Positions 22,690 to 34,785 of a stretch of DNA of 64,000 bases are shown one piece after another. The stretch lies in NCBI GenBank assembly GCA_963854835.1, contig OY978529.1, forward strand, positions 44,987,321 to 45,051,320, read 5' to 3'. This DNA is from Megamerina dolium. Lineage: Eukaryota > Arthropoda > Insecta > Diptera > Megamerinidae. Positions within the stretch are counted from its first letter, which is position 1. The number at the start of each line of letters is the position of its first letter. Under the pieces are notes generated by a model. That model was not told the origin of the DNA and did no database searches. It worked only from the letters and a program-made list of their open reading frames with translations. Made by a program: the position numbers and the translations under genes.

Positions 22690-25140
22690 GTTTGAACTTA
22701 ATTATCTTGTTTACTATAGATATCATTATATAAATTTATAACTTTGATTAATATCATAATTACTTAAACACATACACACGTACAAAAATGGTGTAGTTTT
22801 TTTTTCTGTATAATACACGCCTTCTTTTTTGTTGTGTTCCTCTCCCTTTCAATGTTGTGTTGATTTCAAATTATTATGCATATTTACCAAATGATTATTC
22901 TTTATAATTGATTTTGATTGTCTTATCTACAAGGGTTATGTATGAGCACTTGTACGATCGTAGTTTGAAAAGTTTTAAAAGTTGAAAGATAAAAAAAATC
23001 AATGTTGATCAAATTACATTGAGCGTCGAGTCAAACAATTTTCATGATTAACATTTTGCTGTACTCAGTTAGACAGATGCTTCAAATATCGAAAATTGTA
23101 CAATATACGAGAGAAATTTTAGAGCCAGCCAGAGCTGCACTTTAATCGTTGTATTTGGACGTCATTTGCATGGGTCATCTTCAACACCTGTATGACCACG
23201 CGTTTACATTCTAATGCTCATGAGTGCACAGTTGGAAATAAATGAGAACTACTTCCACCATCTTGTATCTTTATCTTTATTTTTTTTCCATTAAAATAAA
23301 TCAATATCTTAACTTGTCAAGTTCTAATGGAAATCTAATGAAAGATGTAATAGTAAAATGGCGTCGAAATATTTGTTCGATTGTAGTACTACATTATTGA
23401 TGTCGTTTTCACAACTTTCCAAACCGCCTACACGTACATCCATATGTGTACTTACATACTTACACATACATATGTACTTGTACGTATATATGCAACTAAT
23501 TGAGTATGAGCGTTATTTAATTGGAATTGTTTTTTTGGGCTTATTTTTGTCATTGTCAATTTATTATTCAATTCATTCATGTGATTTTTATGCCGAAAAC
23601 AAAAAGAAGATTACTTTTATTGGCATTCGGTGATTTTTCAAATAAAATTTATGAATTCTACAATACAATTTTCAAATAATTGCTATTACAAATTCGTTAT
23701 ATATTGTATTGTACTTTATAACTAATTATACATTATTAAAATTTGCAATAATACCTGCAAATATATAATATCGAAAATTCTAATTCTAAATAGAAGCCAT
23801 TATACATTGTAATTAGCTCATTAGAGAGATTCATTAAATTCGAAAATATGCAATTTCAGCGCACTCAATCTCAGTCGTTCCGTTAGTTAATCTTAATTAA
23901 GAAATATTACCTTACGCAAAAGTGGGAATACAAGAAAAATATTGATGTAAGTATATACGATATATATATTTGCGATACAATATAATGGTAGAAAATAATA
24001 AAGACAATTATTAGATAATATTCTTATATGCAAACGACAAAAAAAGAAATCAAAACCAAATGAATTGGGCAAATTTATCATGATTGATTAAGTGATTTTC
24101 TATGGTGATTTTGGCTAATATTCACTGAAGTGAGGAAAATGTGGAAATTTTACGAATTGAGTTGATTTAATGATATTTATTATGAAAGGTATAATAAATA
24201 TAAAGATAGGAAATAAGCATGTTTGAGGGAAATATTACTATACATTACTATACATTTATTACATCAACGACATTAAATTTTTTGTTTTTTGAGCTTTAAC
24301 GACAATTTTATACAGGTGTGCCCAAATCATGGTAGGACAATTTTGCACTCCATCTTTAAAAATATATTCTCTTTCTCTGTATTTGTTGAATATTTATTTT
24401 AAATCATGTTCATAAGGAATATTATGTAATATTGTGTCACATTTGCCATCACATTTATTTTTCACAAATAGGCTGTCTGATCCCTTTTTTGTATTCACTT
24501 AAGGAATAATTTTTAATATTATAATAGCATTATATAAAAGGAAATTGTGCTTCATTGTTTTTTTTTTATTATTATAATTTTTTTTTTATTTAGTGACATT
24601 AAACATGAAAGTAAAATGTCATACACAGCAGAACACTTTGCAAAATACAAAAAGAAAAAAAAATCATAAAGAATCACACAAAGTGAGATAATCTTTTGAA
24701 AGTCCTTATTGTTGTTATCATTATGTATAGTACCCAAAAAAAAAACAAAATTGTTGTAGTCTATAGTTAATTTTTGATTTTTTTTTCTTGTTCTTGTCAG
24801 CGATATAACTATTGGACCAAAATATTCACATTTATGTTAACTTCAAAGCTATATGATTGAACGCATACATATTAAACTCAAACAATATACCTTAATATGT
24901 ACGTATTCTTTTTATTTTCCCTTTATTTCCGTATGCTCATACTCTTCATTATATAAAATCGTTATTTTGATGTTACTCTGCTAAGTATGTGATATCATGT
25001 GTTCATCAAATAAAGGATAAATACAATATTGATAAGCATCATAAAGGCATAAGTAATACAACTCCACAACTATATGTATATTATATTGTAGTACTCCCTG
25101 TTCAACAATAAATGGAGTTGCCATTACTATCAGCAGTAGC
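22690..25140. other. Intergenic, no gene seen
   Basis: AT-rich. A sequence near 24316 (CAGGTGTGCCCAAATCATGG) resembles a lone Tc1-type end but has no partner. Frames at 23358-23633 and 23893-24081 are not gene-like. Confidence 0.5.
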
Positions 25141-25144
25141 TCAT

Positions 25145-25275
25145 CAATTGATGTCACAAGATTCTCGTCATTCGAAACCGTCTAACATAAATAGATCCCT
25201 TCTAATACAGTCCAAAAAATTTAACATTACAAAACGGTATTGGAAGAAAAGCCGAGCCAAAGGCTTCTTCGTACC
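25145..25275 (+). mobile_element. SINE 3' part, 5'-truncated
   Basis: It aligns by eye with the 3' half of the SINE at 32488: GTCACAAGATTCTCGTCATT, AAATAGATCCCTTCTAATAC and GGTATTGGAAGAAAAG occur in the same order and spacing. The tRNA-like head is absent. Confidence 0.55.
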
Positions 25276-25594
25276 CTATAAATGTCACATGATGATTTTA
25301 ATGATAAGAAAAATGAAGTAGAAAGCAATTCAATTCATTTCAATTATGGTTGAAAGAATTTTATAATTAATACAGAATCAGTACACAAAACAGCTGATTG
25401 GACATGCACCTCGAAGAACATATAAAACAGATTTTTATTTATTTTATTGATTGTATGTTTTTTATGGAAAATAATCACAACGTAATATTTATATATTATA
25501 TAATTTCATGACAATACGAGCATATGTCATATCATCGAGACATTTGAACCTTTTCAGAACAGCAATAAAATACGAGTATACATATTTAAATGAG

Positions 25595-26140
25595 TTTTGT
25601 CGCAGACTGATGCAGCCACGCATGGGGTGTTCGAGAGAAAGATTACTCGCAAGATCTTCGATTCTGTTTGCGTCGGTGACGACTATTGTATTCGAATGAA
25701 CCACAAACTGTGCGAGCTCTACGAAGACATTGACATAGATCAATGCATCACTATTCAGCGTCTGCGGTGGCTAGGACATGCTGCGCTCCGGCGAAAAAGG
25801 TTTTTGAAACGGAAGCTGTTGGACGACGACGAAGGGGAAAGCCATGCCTAACCGATCTGCGCTTGGTGTAACTGATTGGAGAAGGCGCGTGCAAAACAGA
25901 GAAGCCTGGATGGAGCTGCTGAGGTCGGCCGTAACTCGATAACGGGTTGTAATGGCCATGTTGTTGTTGTTGTAACAGCAATAATACAGAAATGCTTTGT
26001 TTTGTTCCCGTACAAAGCATTTCCGTATTCTGATGAGGTGAATGGACCTTGGTGGACCACATGGTCGAATGTTTCCGGGACGTAGACCTGTCCATACTTG
26101 GGAAGCGTTATACTTGTAATGGCCATATATGATGATGGTA
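25595..26140 (+). mobile_element. RTE-like retrotransposon 3' end, carrying a nested retroposon
   Basis: The C-terminal tail of the polyprotein is readable: THGVFERKITRKIFDSVCVG, LYEDID-like CELYEDIDIDQ and IQRLRWLGHA. After a frameshift it continues GVTDWRRRVQNREAWMELLR to a stop near 25941. The 3' untranslated end reads GGGTTGTAATGGCCAT and resumes as ATATGATGATGG after the nested hairpin retroposon (25960-26113). The short ATGATG-type tail fits RTE elements. The element at 41090 has the same end (GGTTGTTATGGCCA). Everything upstream of the C-terminus is missing, as expected of 5' truncation. Confidence 0.75.
25960..26113 (-). mobile_element. Short hairpin-bearing retroposon, copy 2
   Basis: About 154 bp on the minus strand, inserted in the 3' untranslated end of the RTE-like element. 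It is flanked by a perfect 13-bp target duplication TTGTAATGGCCAT (25947-25959 and 26114-26126). Read in its own direction it has the head CGCTTCCCAAGTATGGACAG and the middle ACCAAGGTCCATTCA. A stem of about 17 bp (25983-25999 with 26013-26029, one mismatch) follows, then a short (CAA)n tail. The order matches copy 1 at 2096. The stem mismatch is at a different position in each copy, which suggests the ancestor had a perfect stem. Confidence 0.8.
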
Positions 26141-26209
26141 ATAAATATTTAAATATCTAAAGCGATTTGAAGTTACGCCGAGATGTGGTTCTCTTAATGA
26201 ATGGAATAT

Positions 26210-26450
26210 AGAAATAGAATTTCATATTTCCACCTGAGTCAGAACACTTTCTTTGCTGGAACTGTTTCATCCGTTTGCTATTCCTCCATTCCAAGCCAAT
26301 GCAACCGTTAGATTTCAATATGTTTAGCTATATTGAAAGCATCATGCTTGTAGCATTTCCTCTCGAAAATTTCAAGAATCATATCAGTTGTCGTGAAAAT
26401 TATTCAAAAGTCAGCATCATATCTGAGACGAGGCATTACGAAAGATTTAT
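26210..26450 (-). mobile_element. RTE-like retrotransposon C-terminal remnant
   Basis: The minus strand reads IYKSFVMPRLRYDADF, then TTTDMILEIFERKCYK, RLHWLGMEE and VPAKKVF. These match the LYKSLVxPVLTYGxEAW ... TTTDxRxLxxFERKxLR ... RLRWLGH succession seen at 42967-41090, with a deletion and stops. It lies in the opposite orientation to the RTE piece just upstream, so it is a separate insertion. Confidence 0.6.
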
Positions 26451-26609
26451 AGATTTTGAATGCTCTCGGCTTCTCAATTTTCTACAAATCGATTTTCTGG
26501 GGCTGATGATGCTGTATCGACAGTGACGTTTTGTCCAAAATACTGGCACTATTAGTGTGTTGACACAGGGTATTTCGTTTTATGCGGCGACAATTCCCGT
26601 AACATTATG

Positions 26610-27010
26610 CTCTTGTTCAAGATTTGTCCAGTCTCCTAATTTTTTAAATCCTTTTCATTGAAAAGACCATATTTTGATTAGATGAGAACAACGCATATTT
26701 TTAGTATTCTTTCGACAATGTTTCGGAATCTTTCCTCTTCTAATTTGTCCCAGACTTGCTTTAAGGAATTCCACATGCAAATTTGACTGGTTGGCTCGAG
26801 ATTTTATGCTCAGCGATCAAGTTTGTCCCAAAGTAATTCCATTGGATTCATGCCTGAGAACTCATTTGGCTTCTTTTGTGATTAAATTGATGGAATACAG
26901 TGGAAAATATGTTTAGAGTCGTTCAATTGCTAGAGACTGAATCTCGTTCATCGATGGAAGACAATCATTTTTGATAGTACGATTTTTGTCAGTTCGTTCA
27001 GTCTCTTAAA
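26610..27010 (-). mobile_element. Tc1-like (D34E) transposase remnant
   Basis: Minus-strand reading in order: QLNDSKHIFHCIPSI (remains of the DNDPKHT box), QKKPNEFSGMNPMELLWDKL with the final catalytic Glu preserved, then WNSLKQVWDKLEEERFRNIV and YGLFNEKDL near the end. The stretch between the second acid and the Glu is shorter than the family's 34 residues, and in-frame stops are present. Neither terminal repeat was found. Confidence 0.7.
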
Positions 27011-27069
27011 TATTGCTACGATATAGGGCAGTAAGATTTTTTAGAAACTCTCTCTCACAACTTTTGTTG

Positions 27070-28165
27070 AAATTATGGGCATTAAGCAGGCTTATTGCTT
27101 ATAAGAATTGTAACATGTGAGATTGAGATTACTATAATAGAGTCTATAAAAAAATGCAAAACAAAATCACTATTTGTTAAAATGCATGTTTTCATCATAT
27201 CGATTTCTTCATACTTCAGCGTATATTTTACCTACACATAATTTCGTCACACTTGAAAAAAATTTCAGACAACATATCTGTCTCGTTGCAATGCATACAG
27301 TTGTCACGGCATATTTGTTGTCTGTCTTATGTTTATTTTTATTCGCATTGCGTGTACACACGAGTATCCATATGTTGGTATATTTTATTCCATTATCGGA
27401 TGCTGTTGTATTTTCTCATAGCTTGTTGTAAACATGTTATTCTTTTGTTGTGTAATTTTTTTTTTCAAATTTATGCTCTATATGTACAAACTACTTGTAT
27501 ATATTTTTTTTTTTTTGAGCTTTGTTGAAGTTCATAATTATTGATTTCAGATTGGCAATCAATTCCAGTCACGATTTTACTTCAATTGGCATTTTTTTTT
27601 TCATTAAACAATACTTTGTTAAAATTCTTTGCGAATGTAAATTCATAACAATACGAAAAACCAAAACCAATTACTATATGCACATCTCATTTTTTAATAA
27701 TGTCCTTTTTATTGGTAATAAAGTAATTTTCCTTTTTGTACTTAACATCTTTTGATATTGATGCCATGACCCATATTCCACTTTACTGATTTGCAAGCAT
27801 TGATTAAGTGAGATAGAGGTGATGAGCGCGGTTTTTAATTAAAACATAATTAAAAATTTAAAAACCAAAATTGATTTACAAAATCACATAAAAAAAAAAC
27901 AGGTAATTTTATTTACAATCTCCAATCATGCGTAATTTTTCAACACTCCCCTATACAATATGTATGTATAGAGTGATATTCATGTCAGTACGCAATTATA
28001 AGCTATAAAAAAAAAATTGTTTTCAACTTAGTTGGTGGAGTGCAGTACAACCAGTTATAAAACTTGTATTACATCAATATTGCTTTACACTTGTAAAGCA
28101 TTGGCATGTTTGTAATTTCTTTCTCTCACTCGTGATACATATGGATGCAAAAAGAAAAAAAAAAA
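27070..28165. other. Intergenic, no gene seen
   Basis: T-rich. The overlapping frames at 27174-27755 are hydrophobic products of T-rich DNA and show no domain. Confidence 0.5.
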
Positions 28166-28361
28166 TCTCCTTACAGTCGGCTGGGGCCGACCAAACTATA
28201 CCCTGCATATGTAGATTTATATATAAAAAGTTTACTCGAATATCCAACTTTTCTTTTATTTCTACTTTTCGAGAAACAATTTTTGCATATACTACTAATT
28301 TACACCCGAAATATGGTTGACTTTGACGAAGTAAAAGGATTTTAAGATAATTCCGAGGCTT

Positions 28362-30500
28362 AGTATGGGAGCTATATAAAAAGTGGGCGTGGCTTACCAC
28401 TTTCTAGTAAATCCAATTAATTTTTCAATGTTAATCCACACCTTAAATTTGGTGTCCTACGTTGAATAGTTTCTAAGTTATGGTGGTTAATATTTTTGTT
28501 TAATTTCCTCAACTTTGTATGGGAGCCTCAATAAGAAGTGGGCGTGGTACGCTGATTTTTCGCCAGATTATTTCCGACTACGATATTAATTTAAGTGTCA
28601 ATTATGGTTATTGTAGACATAAGATTGCCTAAGTTACAGCTGTTTCAATTTAAAATTTGTATGGGGGCTACGATAAACACTGGGCGTGGTGCGCCCATTT
28701 TCTGTGAGCCTAGTTGCTCGTACAATACTAATCCATACCTTAAATCTCGTAGTCCTACGCTAAATGGTTTGTAAGTTATGGAGCTTAAAAGTTTTAGTTT
28801 AATTCCCTTAACTTTGTATGGGAGACTCATGAAGGAGTGGGCGTGGCACACTGATTTTCTGCCAGATTTTTGCCGACTACGATATTAATTTAGGTGTCAA
28901 TTATGGTTATTCTAGACAGAAGATTGCCGAAGTTACAGCTGTTTCAATTTAAAATTTGTATGGGGGCTACGATAAACACTGGGCGTGGTGCGCCCATTTT
29001 CTGTGAGCCTAGTTGCTCGTACAATACTAATCCATACCCTAAGTCTCGTTGTCCTAGACTAAATGGTTTGTAAGCTATGGAGCTTAACATTTCAGTTTAA
29101 TTCACTCGACTTTGTATGGGAGACCCATGAAGGAGTGGGCGTGGCACACTGATTTTCTGCCAGATTTTTGCCGACTACGATATTAATTTAGGTGTCAATT
29201 ATGGTTATTCTAGACAGAAGATTGCCGAAGTTACAGCTGTTTCAATTTAAAATTTGTATGGGGGCTACGATAAACACTGGGCGTGGTGCGCCCATTTTCT
29301 GTGAGCCTAGTTGCTCGTACAATACTAATCCATACCCTAAGTCTCGTTGTCCTAGGCTAAATGGTTTGTAAGCTATGGAGCTTAACATTTCAGTTTAATT
29401 CACTCGACTTTGTATGGGAGACCCATGAAGGAGTGGGCGTGGCACACTGATTTTCTGCCAGATTTTTGCCGACTACGATATTAATTTAGGTGTCAATTAT
29501 GGTTATTCTAGACGGAAGATTGCCGAAGTTACAGCTGTTTCAATTTAAAATTTGTATGGGGGCTACGATAAACACTGGGCGTGGTGCGCCCATTTTCTGT
29601 GAGCCTAGTTGCTCGTACAATACTAATCCATACCCTAAGTCTCGTTGTCCTAGGCTAAATGGTTTGTAAGCTATGGAGCTTAACATTTCGGTTTAATTCA
29701 CTCGACTTTGTATGGGAGACCCATGAAGGAGTGGGCGTGGCACACTGATTTTCTGCCAGATTTTTACCGACTACGATATTAATTTAGGTGTCAATTATGG
29801 TTATTCTAGACAGAAGATTGCCGAAGTTACAGCTGTTTCAATTTAAAATTTGTATGGGGGCTACGATAAACACTGGGCGTGGTGCGCCCATTTTCTGTGA
29901 GCCTAGTTGCTCGTACAATACTAATCCATACCCTAAGTCTCGTTGTCCTAGGCTAAATGGTTTGTAAGCTATGGAGCTTAACATTTTAGTTTAATTCACT
30001 CGACTTTGTATGGGAGACCCATGAAGGAGTGGGCGTGGCACACTGATTTTCTGTCAGATTTTTGCCGACTACGATATTAATTTAAGTGTCAATTATGGTT
30101 ATTCTAGACAGAAGATTGCCGAAGTTACAGCTGTTTCAATTTAAAATTTGTATGGGGGCTACGATAAACACTGGGCGTGGTGCGCCCATTTTCTGTAAGC
30201 CTAGTTGCTCGTACAATACTAATCCACACCTTAAATCTCGTTATTCTACGCTGAATAGTTTGCAAGTTATAACCGGTAACATTTTTTTTAATTTCCGCAA
30301 CTTTGTATGGGAGACCCAAAAAGGAGTGGGCGTGGCATATTGATTTTCTGCCATGTTATTTCTGACTACCGTGTTAATCTAAGTGTCAATTATGGTTATT
30401 CTAGACAGAAGATTGTAGAAGTTACAGCAGTTTCAATTTAAAAGAAGTACAGACACTTTGTATGGGAGCTACGCTAGAAAGTAGGCGTGGCTCATCCACT
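28362..30500 (+). repeat. 298-bp two-part tandem repeat array, about 7 units
   Basis: The phrase AAGTTACAGC recurs at 28631, 28930, 29228, 29526, 29824, 30122 and 30419, a period of 297-299 bp. Each unit is two diverged halves of about 157 and 142 bp, both starting GTATGGG and containing GGGCGTGG: the halves begin at 28659 and 28816 in one unit. The central units are nearly identical, while the first (28365, 28516) and last are more diverged. That pattern is usual for arrays homogenised by unequal exchange. Open frames inside (for example 30086-30343) are by-products. Confidence 0.9.
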
Positions 30501-30762
30501 TTTGGTGAGGTTATATAGTAGTATAACATAACTCTATGTGCAAAATATTATTGTCCCAAGTGGTATATTGTGTGAGTTATAGCAAGTTAAAGATTTTGAA
30601 AATTTCGAGGTTAGTCGCTTTGAATGCTTGGTGTGGGCGTGGTTATTGACCGATCATGCCCAATATCAATCCCCTCCGTACCCTTGGATCATAGATTACT
30701 TATGCCAAATTTCATCGAAATAGCTCAATATTTACTCAAGTTATCGTGCGAACCAGCCAGGT

Positions 30763-30814
30763 GACAGACAGACGGACGGACGGACGGACGGACGGACGGA
30801 CGGACGGACGGACA
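30763..30814 (+). repeat. (GGAC)n microsatellite
   Basis: GACA units followed by about ten GGAC units, sited between the tandem array and the 3' end of the DINE-like element. Confidence 0.9.
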
Positions 30815-30954
30815 TCGTTAAATCGAAAATTTAATCGACGCTGATCACGAATATATATCCATGTCTATATCTCCGGAGATTCCTTCAAGTGGACACAAAC
30901 ATCTGACCGAAATGAATATACCATGCATATTGCATTATGCAGGGTATAAAAATA

Positions 30955-32180
30955 GAGACAAAAATATTTTTGCAATTAATACAAACAGTATAAATTACAT
31001 TGAGATACGTAGAATTCAATACTCATGGACTTATCATGAGTATAACCTTGCTGCAGATCGATCATATTTGATTGCAACTTCACATCTAAAGAGTAATTGG
31101 TTTTTTTTTATTTCTTTGCCATTCGCCCAAAAGGTTATTTATATTGTATCTTAATTGACTTAATTCACATTTCTCATTAACGGTAATAAAATTCGTAAAA
31201 ACGAAATTTATTGAATAAACTTTAATGAGATTAACTTACAGCATCGTAAGCATGTAATTGCGGTCGTAGGTTGAATGAAATTACTTGTTGATTACACAGT
31301 TTGTTATGCGTGCAGTATTCATATCATACCTAATTGCAAAATTGACCCAGTCTAGTATCGATTTGGTTGCAAATTTATTTTTATTTTATTACCCAATTAA
31401 CTGAGAAATTGAATATTTCATTACTTGCTTGTTTTGAAAGATGAAAGCCACAAAAAAAAAATGTGAAATTTCCCCACTTTCAAAGTAAGTTGAAATTTTT
31501 GCTCTTTTGTCTCTTTAGCCGAATTGCAATAAATGGATTTCATCATCAATGCCAACAACGATAATGAATAACTTCTATCTATGTGCACGTTTATAAAATA
31601 CAGGCGTAAATTACAAGCAAAACAAAATAAAATTGTATGTACTTTACTCTTTTTAGATTTTTTTGGTAGGTGCACACATATGTAAACAAATACAAGTATT
31701 AGAATTAGAATATAAATCAAAAGTACACAAATCAACGTTGAAAAATCAATAAGTTTCTATATTGTACATATATATGTGTATGTATACATATATAAATATA
31801 TAACATATTAATACATATGGATGTTGAAATAGTTACATGCGAAGGTATAGAGAGATAGAGAGAGAGAGAGAGAGATGTATTATCAATGCTTATATAGCAT
31901 TTTGTCATAGAAGAAAATTAAGATTTTATGATCACATCAGATTAGCCAGATTGGAATTCATTTAAATGATCACGAGCTAGATATTATGATTAGAATATAT
32001 ATGTGTATATGCAAATAATAAAGAGAACATATACTCCTGTATACTTGCTTAAATGTGAAACCATACTAGAGCGATATAACAAGTTACACCTATATAGATA
32101 GCAAGATAAAAAGAGAGGGAGAGAGAGAGAGAAGAGAGAATCTACAACTAACATATACACCCGTAGTTATAATCAAAGTT
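30955..32180. other. Intergenic with GA microsatellites, no gene seen
   Basis: Contains (AG)n tracts at about 31847-31875 and 32111-32136. No coding signature was recognised. Confidence 0.5.
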
Positions 32181-32184
32181 ATAG

Positions 32185-32440
32185 AACATGTACGATAACA
32201 AAATGAGGCTGATCGACTTTGCAGCAACACGAAACATGATCGAAACATGTTGATGAAGACATGTTTCCAGTATGATGGATGTGAAATCGATCCAATGTTA
32301 CCAACATCGTATACGCGTATTTGTCGCAAACAACAGCCGAAATTCCACACAGATAAAGCTTGACGCCAGTTAACTGGTCATCGGAATTTTTGCCACTCGA
32401 TTATCAGATCTGCTGATGCAGAACACTCCCTGTTATCACA
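32185..32440 (+). mobile_element. RTE-like endonuclease fragment
   Basis: The plus strand reads NKMRLIDFAATRNMIETC, then RHVSSMMDVKSIQC and AANN-type VFVANNSRNSTQIKLDAS. In the family this is the end of the apurinic endonuclease domain (LRLxxFAAxRNM ... IDGRHxSxxxDVR). The middle, including the normal IDH catalytic stretch, is deleted. The next block, FATRLSDLLMQ, also fits. The fragment is probably from the same RTE-like family whose 3' ends lie at 25595 and 41090. Confidence 0.6.
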
Positions 32441-32487
32441 AAAATCATTATATATTTTGCTAATGCATCGCAGAATGCTCAGTAGTA

Positions 32488-32760
32488 GCCATAGCTTAGT
32501 GGTTAGTGTGCAGCGGCGACTTTAATATCGAAAATATTGTTCTTTCGAATGGTGCCCACCTGTCGGCAAGTAATTGGAAATTTGTGCGGCAGTGAAAAAC
32601 CTTCCAAAAGCTCTGTGACAAAGCTCAGAAAAAATAATGTCACAAGAGTTCTGCCGTACGGAACTGACTAATGTAAATAGATGCCTTCTAATAGTGTAGA
32701 AAATTAATTTAAATAGTATTGGAAAAGAAGATCGGCCAAAGACCCTTTAGTGCCACATAT
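32488..32760 (+). mobile_element. tRNA-derived SINE, longest copy
   Basis: A box A-like head TAGCTTAGTGGTTAGTG (32492-32508) is followed by the body: GACTTTAATATCGAAAATAT, TGCCCACCTGTCGGCAAGTA, CTCTGTGACAAAGCTCAGAA and AAATAGATGCCTTCTAATAG, ending near GGCCAAAGACCC. Body blocks recur in the same order at 25145 and 56320, and in part at 5440, 16033 and 16848. The internal promoter would be used by RNA polymerase III. Box B is decayed here but clear at 56548. Target duplications were not identified. Confidence 0.7.
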
Positions 32761-32764
32761 TTAA

Positions 32765-34753
32765 TTTTTTATTATTCCACAGCTCCAATTCTCCTCCCGC
32801 TAAAAGTCATTCATACTAACAGTACTTTCAATGATATTCAAAATATCACAAAAATCATTTGCTTGTTTGACATCAAACAGATAAATATATAATATACCTA
32901 TGAAAGCACTATGTATATATACATATATTCATATTTTCATAACTCATTAACGACAAAATTTCATGAATACCCAATACACCAAAAGACTAACTACTTTTAT
33001 TCAAGAGTGTTTTGATCATATTTAAGCTCATAAAGTGTATACGAGTATTATTTCCATCCTGGGTGCTTCCACTTTGTGAGTCCTAATAATGAGTCATAAA
33101 AGACTCCTAAATATGAATCATAAATGAGACTTAACTATGGATTATAGAAAATGTATGAATTGGATGAACTATGACTCGTTTCTGGGATGAATTTAAGACC
33201 ATTTCTTTGACTTATTTATGCGTCTTGAGAAAAATAAGTTACCTACCTCTATAAGCCAATTCATTTATGAACGCCTCACTAATCTTTTGTGGTTGTATTT
33301 ATGAGGTTTTTTGTACTTTTTATGAGCCTTAAATTTACGCCTTAAATTTACTCAGCGTTTCGTAAATCATTAATTGTATCGTTATACAATCTATAGTTGT
33401 ATGATTATTTTATTTATTTATTTTGTAATAATATTTGGATCAGAAAACCCTACAAAATATTTTTTCTTATGATGACATTTCGAGTTGACCGAACCTAAGC
33501 TGATTTCAAAAAATATGTACCAACTTGTACTGTTATACCATTTTAAAAATCTATGAACTCTGTATGAATAATATTTATGAAAATGACAGCTTTCTACAGG
33601 TATGCCCAAGCTGATTTGTCATCGTCAAAGTGCCGACAATTTTATTATATTTGCTAATTTATTTAATTGCTAATTTTAACATTAAACTTTCTTAGCCATC
33701 TGTACAAATGGTACGGCATTATTTTATGTATTTCTCTTTTAGTTTTATGCTAATTTATTTTATATATTGTAATAATATCATACACGTGTTGTATGTATAC
33801 ATGTAGTATGTTATCAAAACACATAAACACAGTGGAAATGTATGTTAAATAAGGAACACATATAATAATGAGATGACAAATAGCCGTGGGTGATAATTGA
33901 TTTTATTAACGATTCTGAATATCTCGATCGCTGTCATACCTCAATAAATACCTTACTTGTTTACGGAATGTGCAACATATTTAAAATATCAAATAAAATC
34001 TTGAAACTGTCAAACGGCGGCATTACGAAAAAGATAATACATATTAATGCAAATATAATATTATTGTATACCTTGAGGCAGTAAACTAACCACATTGATG
34101 TTGTTCATTTCTTTTGTTTTGTATCCTAAAAAGGTGCTCAAAGTAAATTTCCTTGTTTTTCTTAATTTTTATTTTTATTTTATTTTATTTTATTTTTTTT
34201 TTATTGTTTATAAATGCTTGCCACATATAAGTATAGTATTTGCATAAATCTTTTTATATCCATTTGTTTGGAAGAACAAATTCAATTCAATGGGCGACAT
34301 TAAAAAATATATAATTTTATTGATTTTCGAAATGTTTTCCTTTAGAAAACTGTTTTTGGCTTCTCCGCCATAAACATTGCTGTGAAACATTCTGACTTAA
34401 ACACATAAAAAATCATGTTATACGAGTAATATGAAATTCTTGCTTTAGAAATGTCAAAAGTAAAACATTTACTTCGACTTTGCACTTAAGAAAGTTTATA
34501 GATTTGTATTCTTGTAAGCAAATCAATTTATAATGTATACTTTATATATATAGTATCCACCCAGAAGCCGTCTTCCAATCACAAGTATTTACATATATAT
34601 TTTAAAAATTAATATTTTTCTACGAGCATATTTTTAGGCGCTCAGTTAAGCAAGTGTGGATTACGTATGTATGTATCACGAAATCTTCCCAAAAGCTATA
34701 AACTCAATGTATACATTTCAAATGTGTCTTCTGTGTATTTCTCTCACTCTCTT

Positions 34754-34785
<32 letters not shown>

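Larger units (their letters stand above)
28171..30950 (+). mobile_element. DINE-1/Helentron-like non-autonomous element with an internal tandem array
   Basis: Near the left edge is a small perfect hairpin GTCGGC/GCCGAC (28176-28191) followed by TATACCCTGCATA (28197-28209). Near the right edge is its exact inverse TATGCAGGGTATA (30936-30948), which also forms a 3' stem-loop with 30917-30929. A (GGAC)n microsatellite lies at 30763-30814, preceded by CATCGAAATAGCTC-type core sequence. Sub-terminal inverted repeats, a GTCY-type microsatellite and a 3' hairpin are the layout described for DINE-1, mini-me and HINE elements in flies. The middle is occupied by a 298-bp tandem array. No Rep/helicase code is present. 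A second 3' end lies at 36304. Confidence 0.65.

Noticed and set aside
24316..24343. Lone Tc1-like terminal sequence CAGGTGTGCCCAAATCATGG
   Set aside because: No inverted partner or transposase code was found nearby.
30086..30343. 85-codon open frame
   Set aside because: It is a by-product of the tandem repeat array; neighbouring units do not conserve it as code.
28171..30950. Regular direct repeats that might suggest a CRISPR array
   Set aside because: Units are 298 bp with no unique spacers, and the setting is a eukaryotic mobile element.
33080..33330. Scattered GACTCATAAA-like units in both orientations
   Set aside because: Too diverged and irregular to define a repeat unit or an inverted-repeat element.
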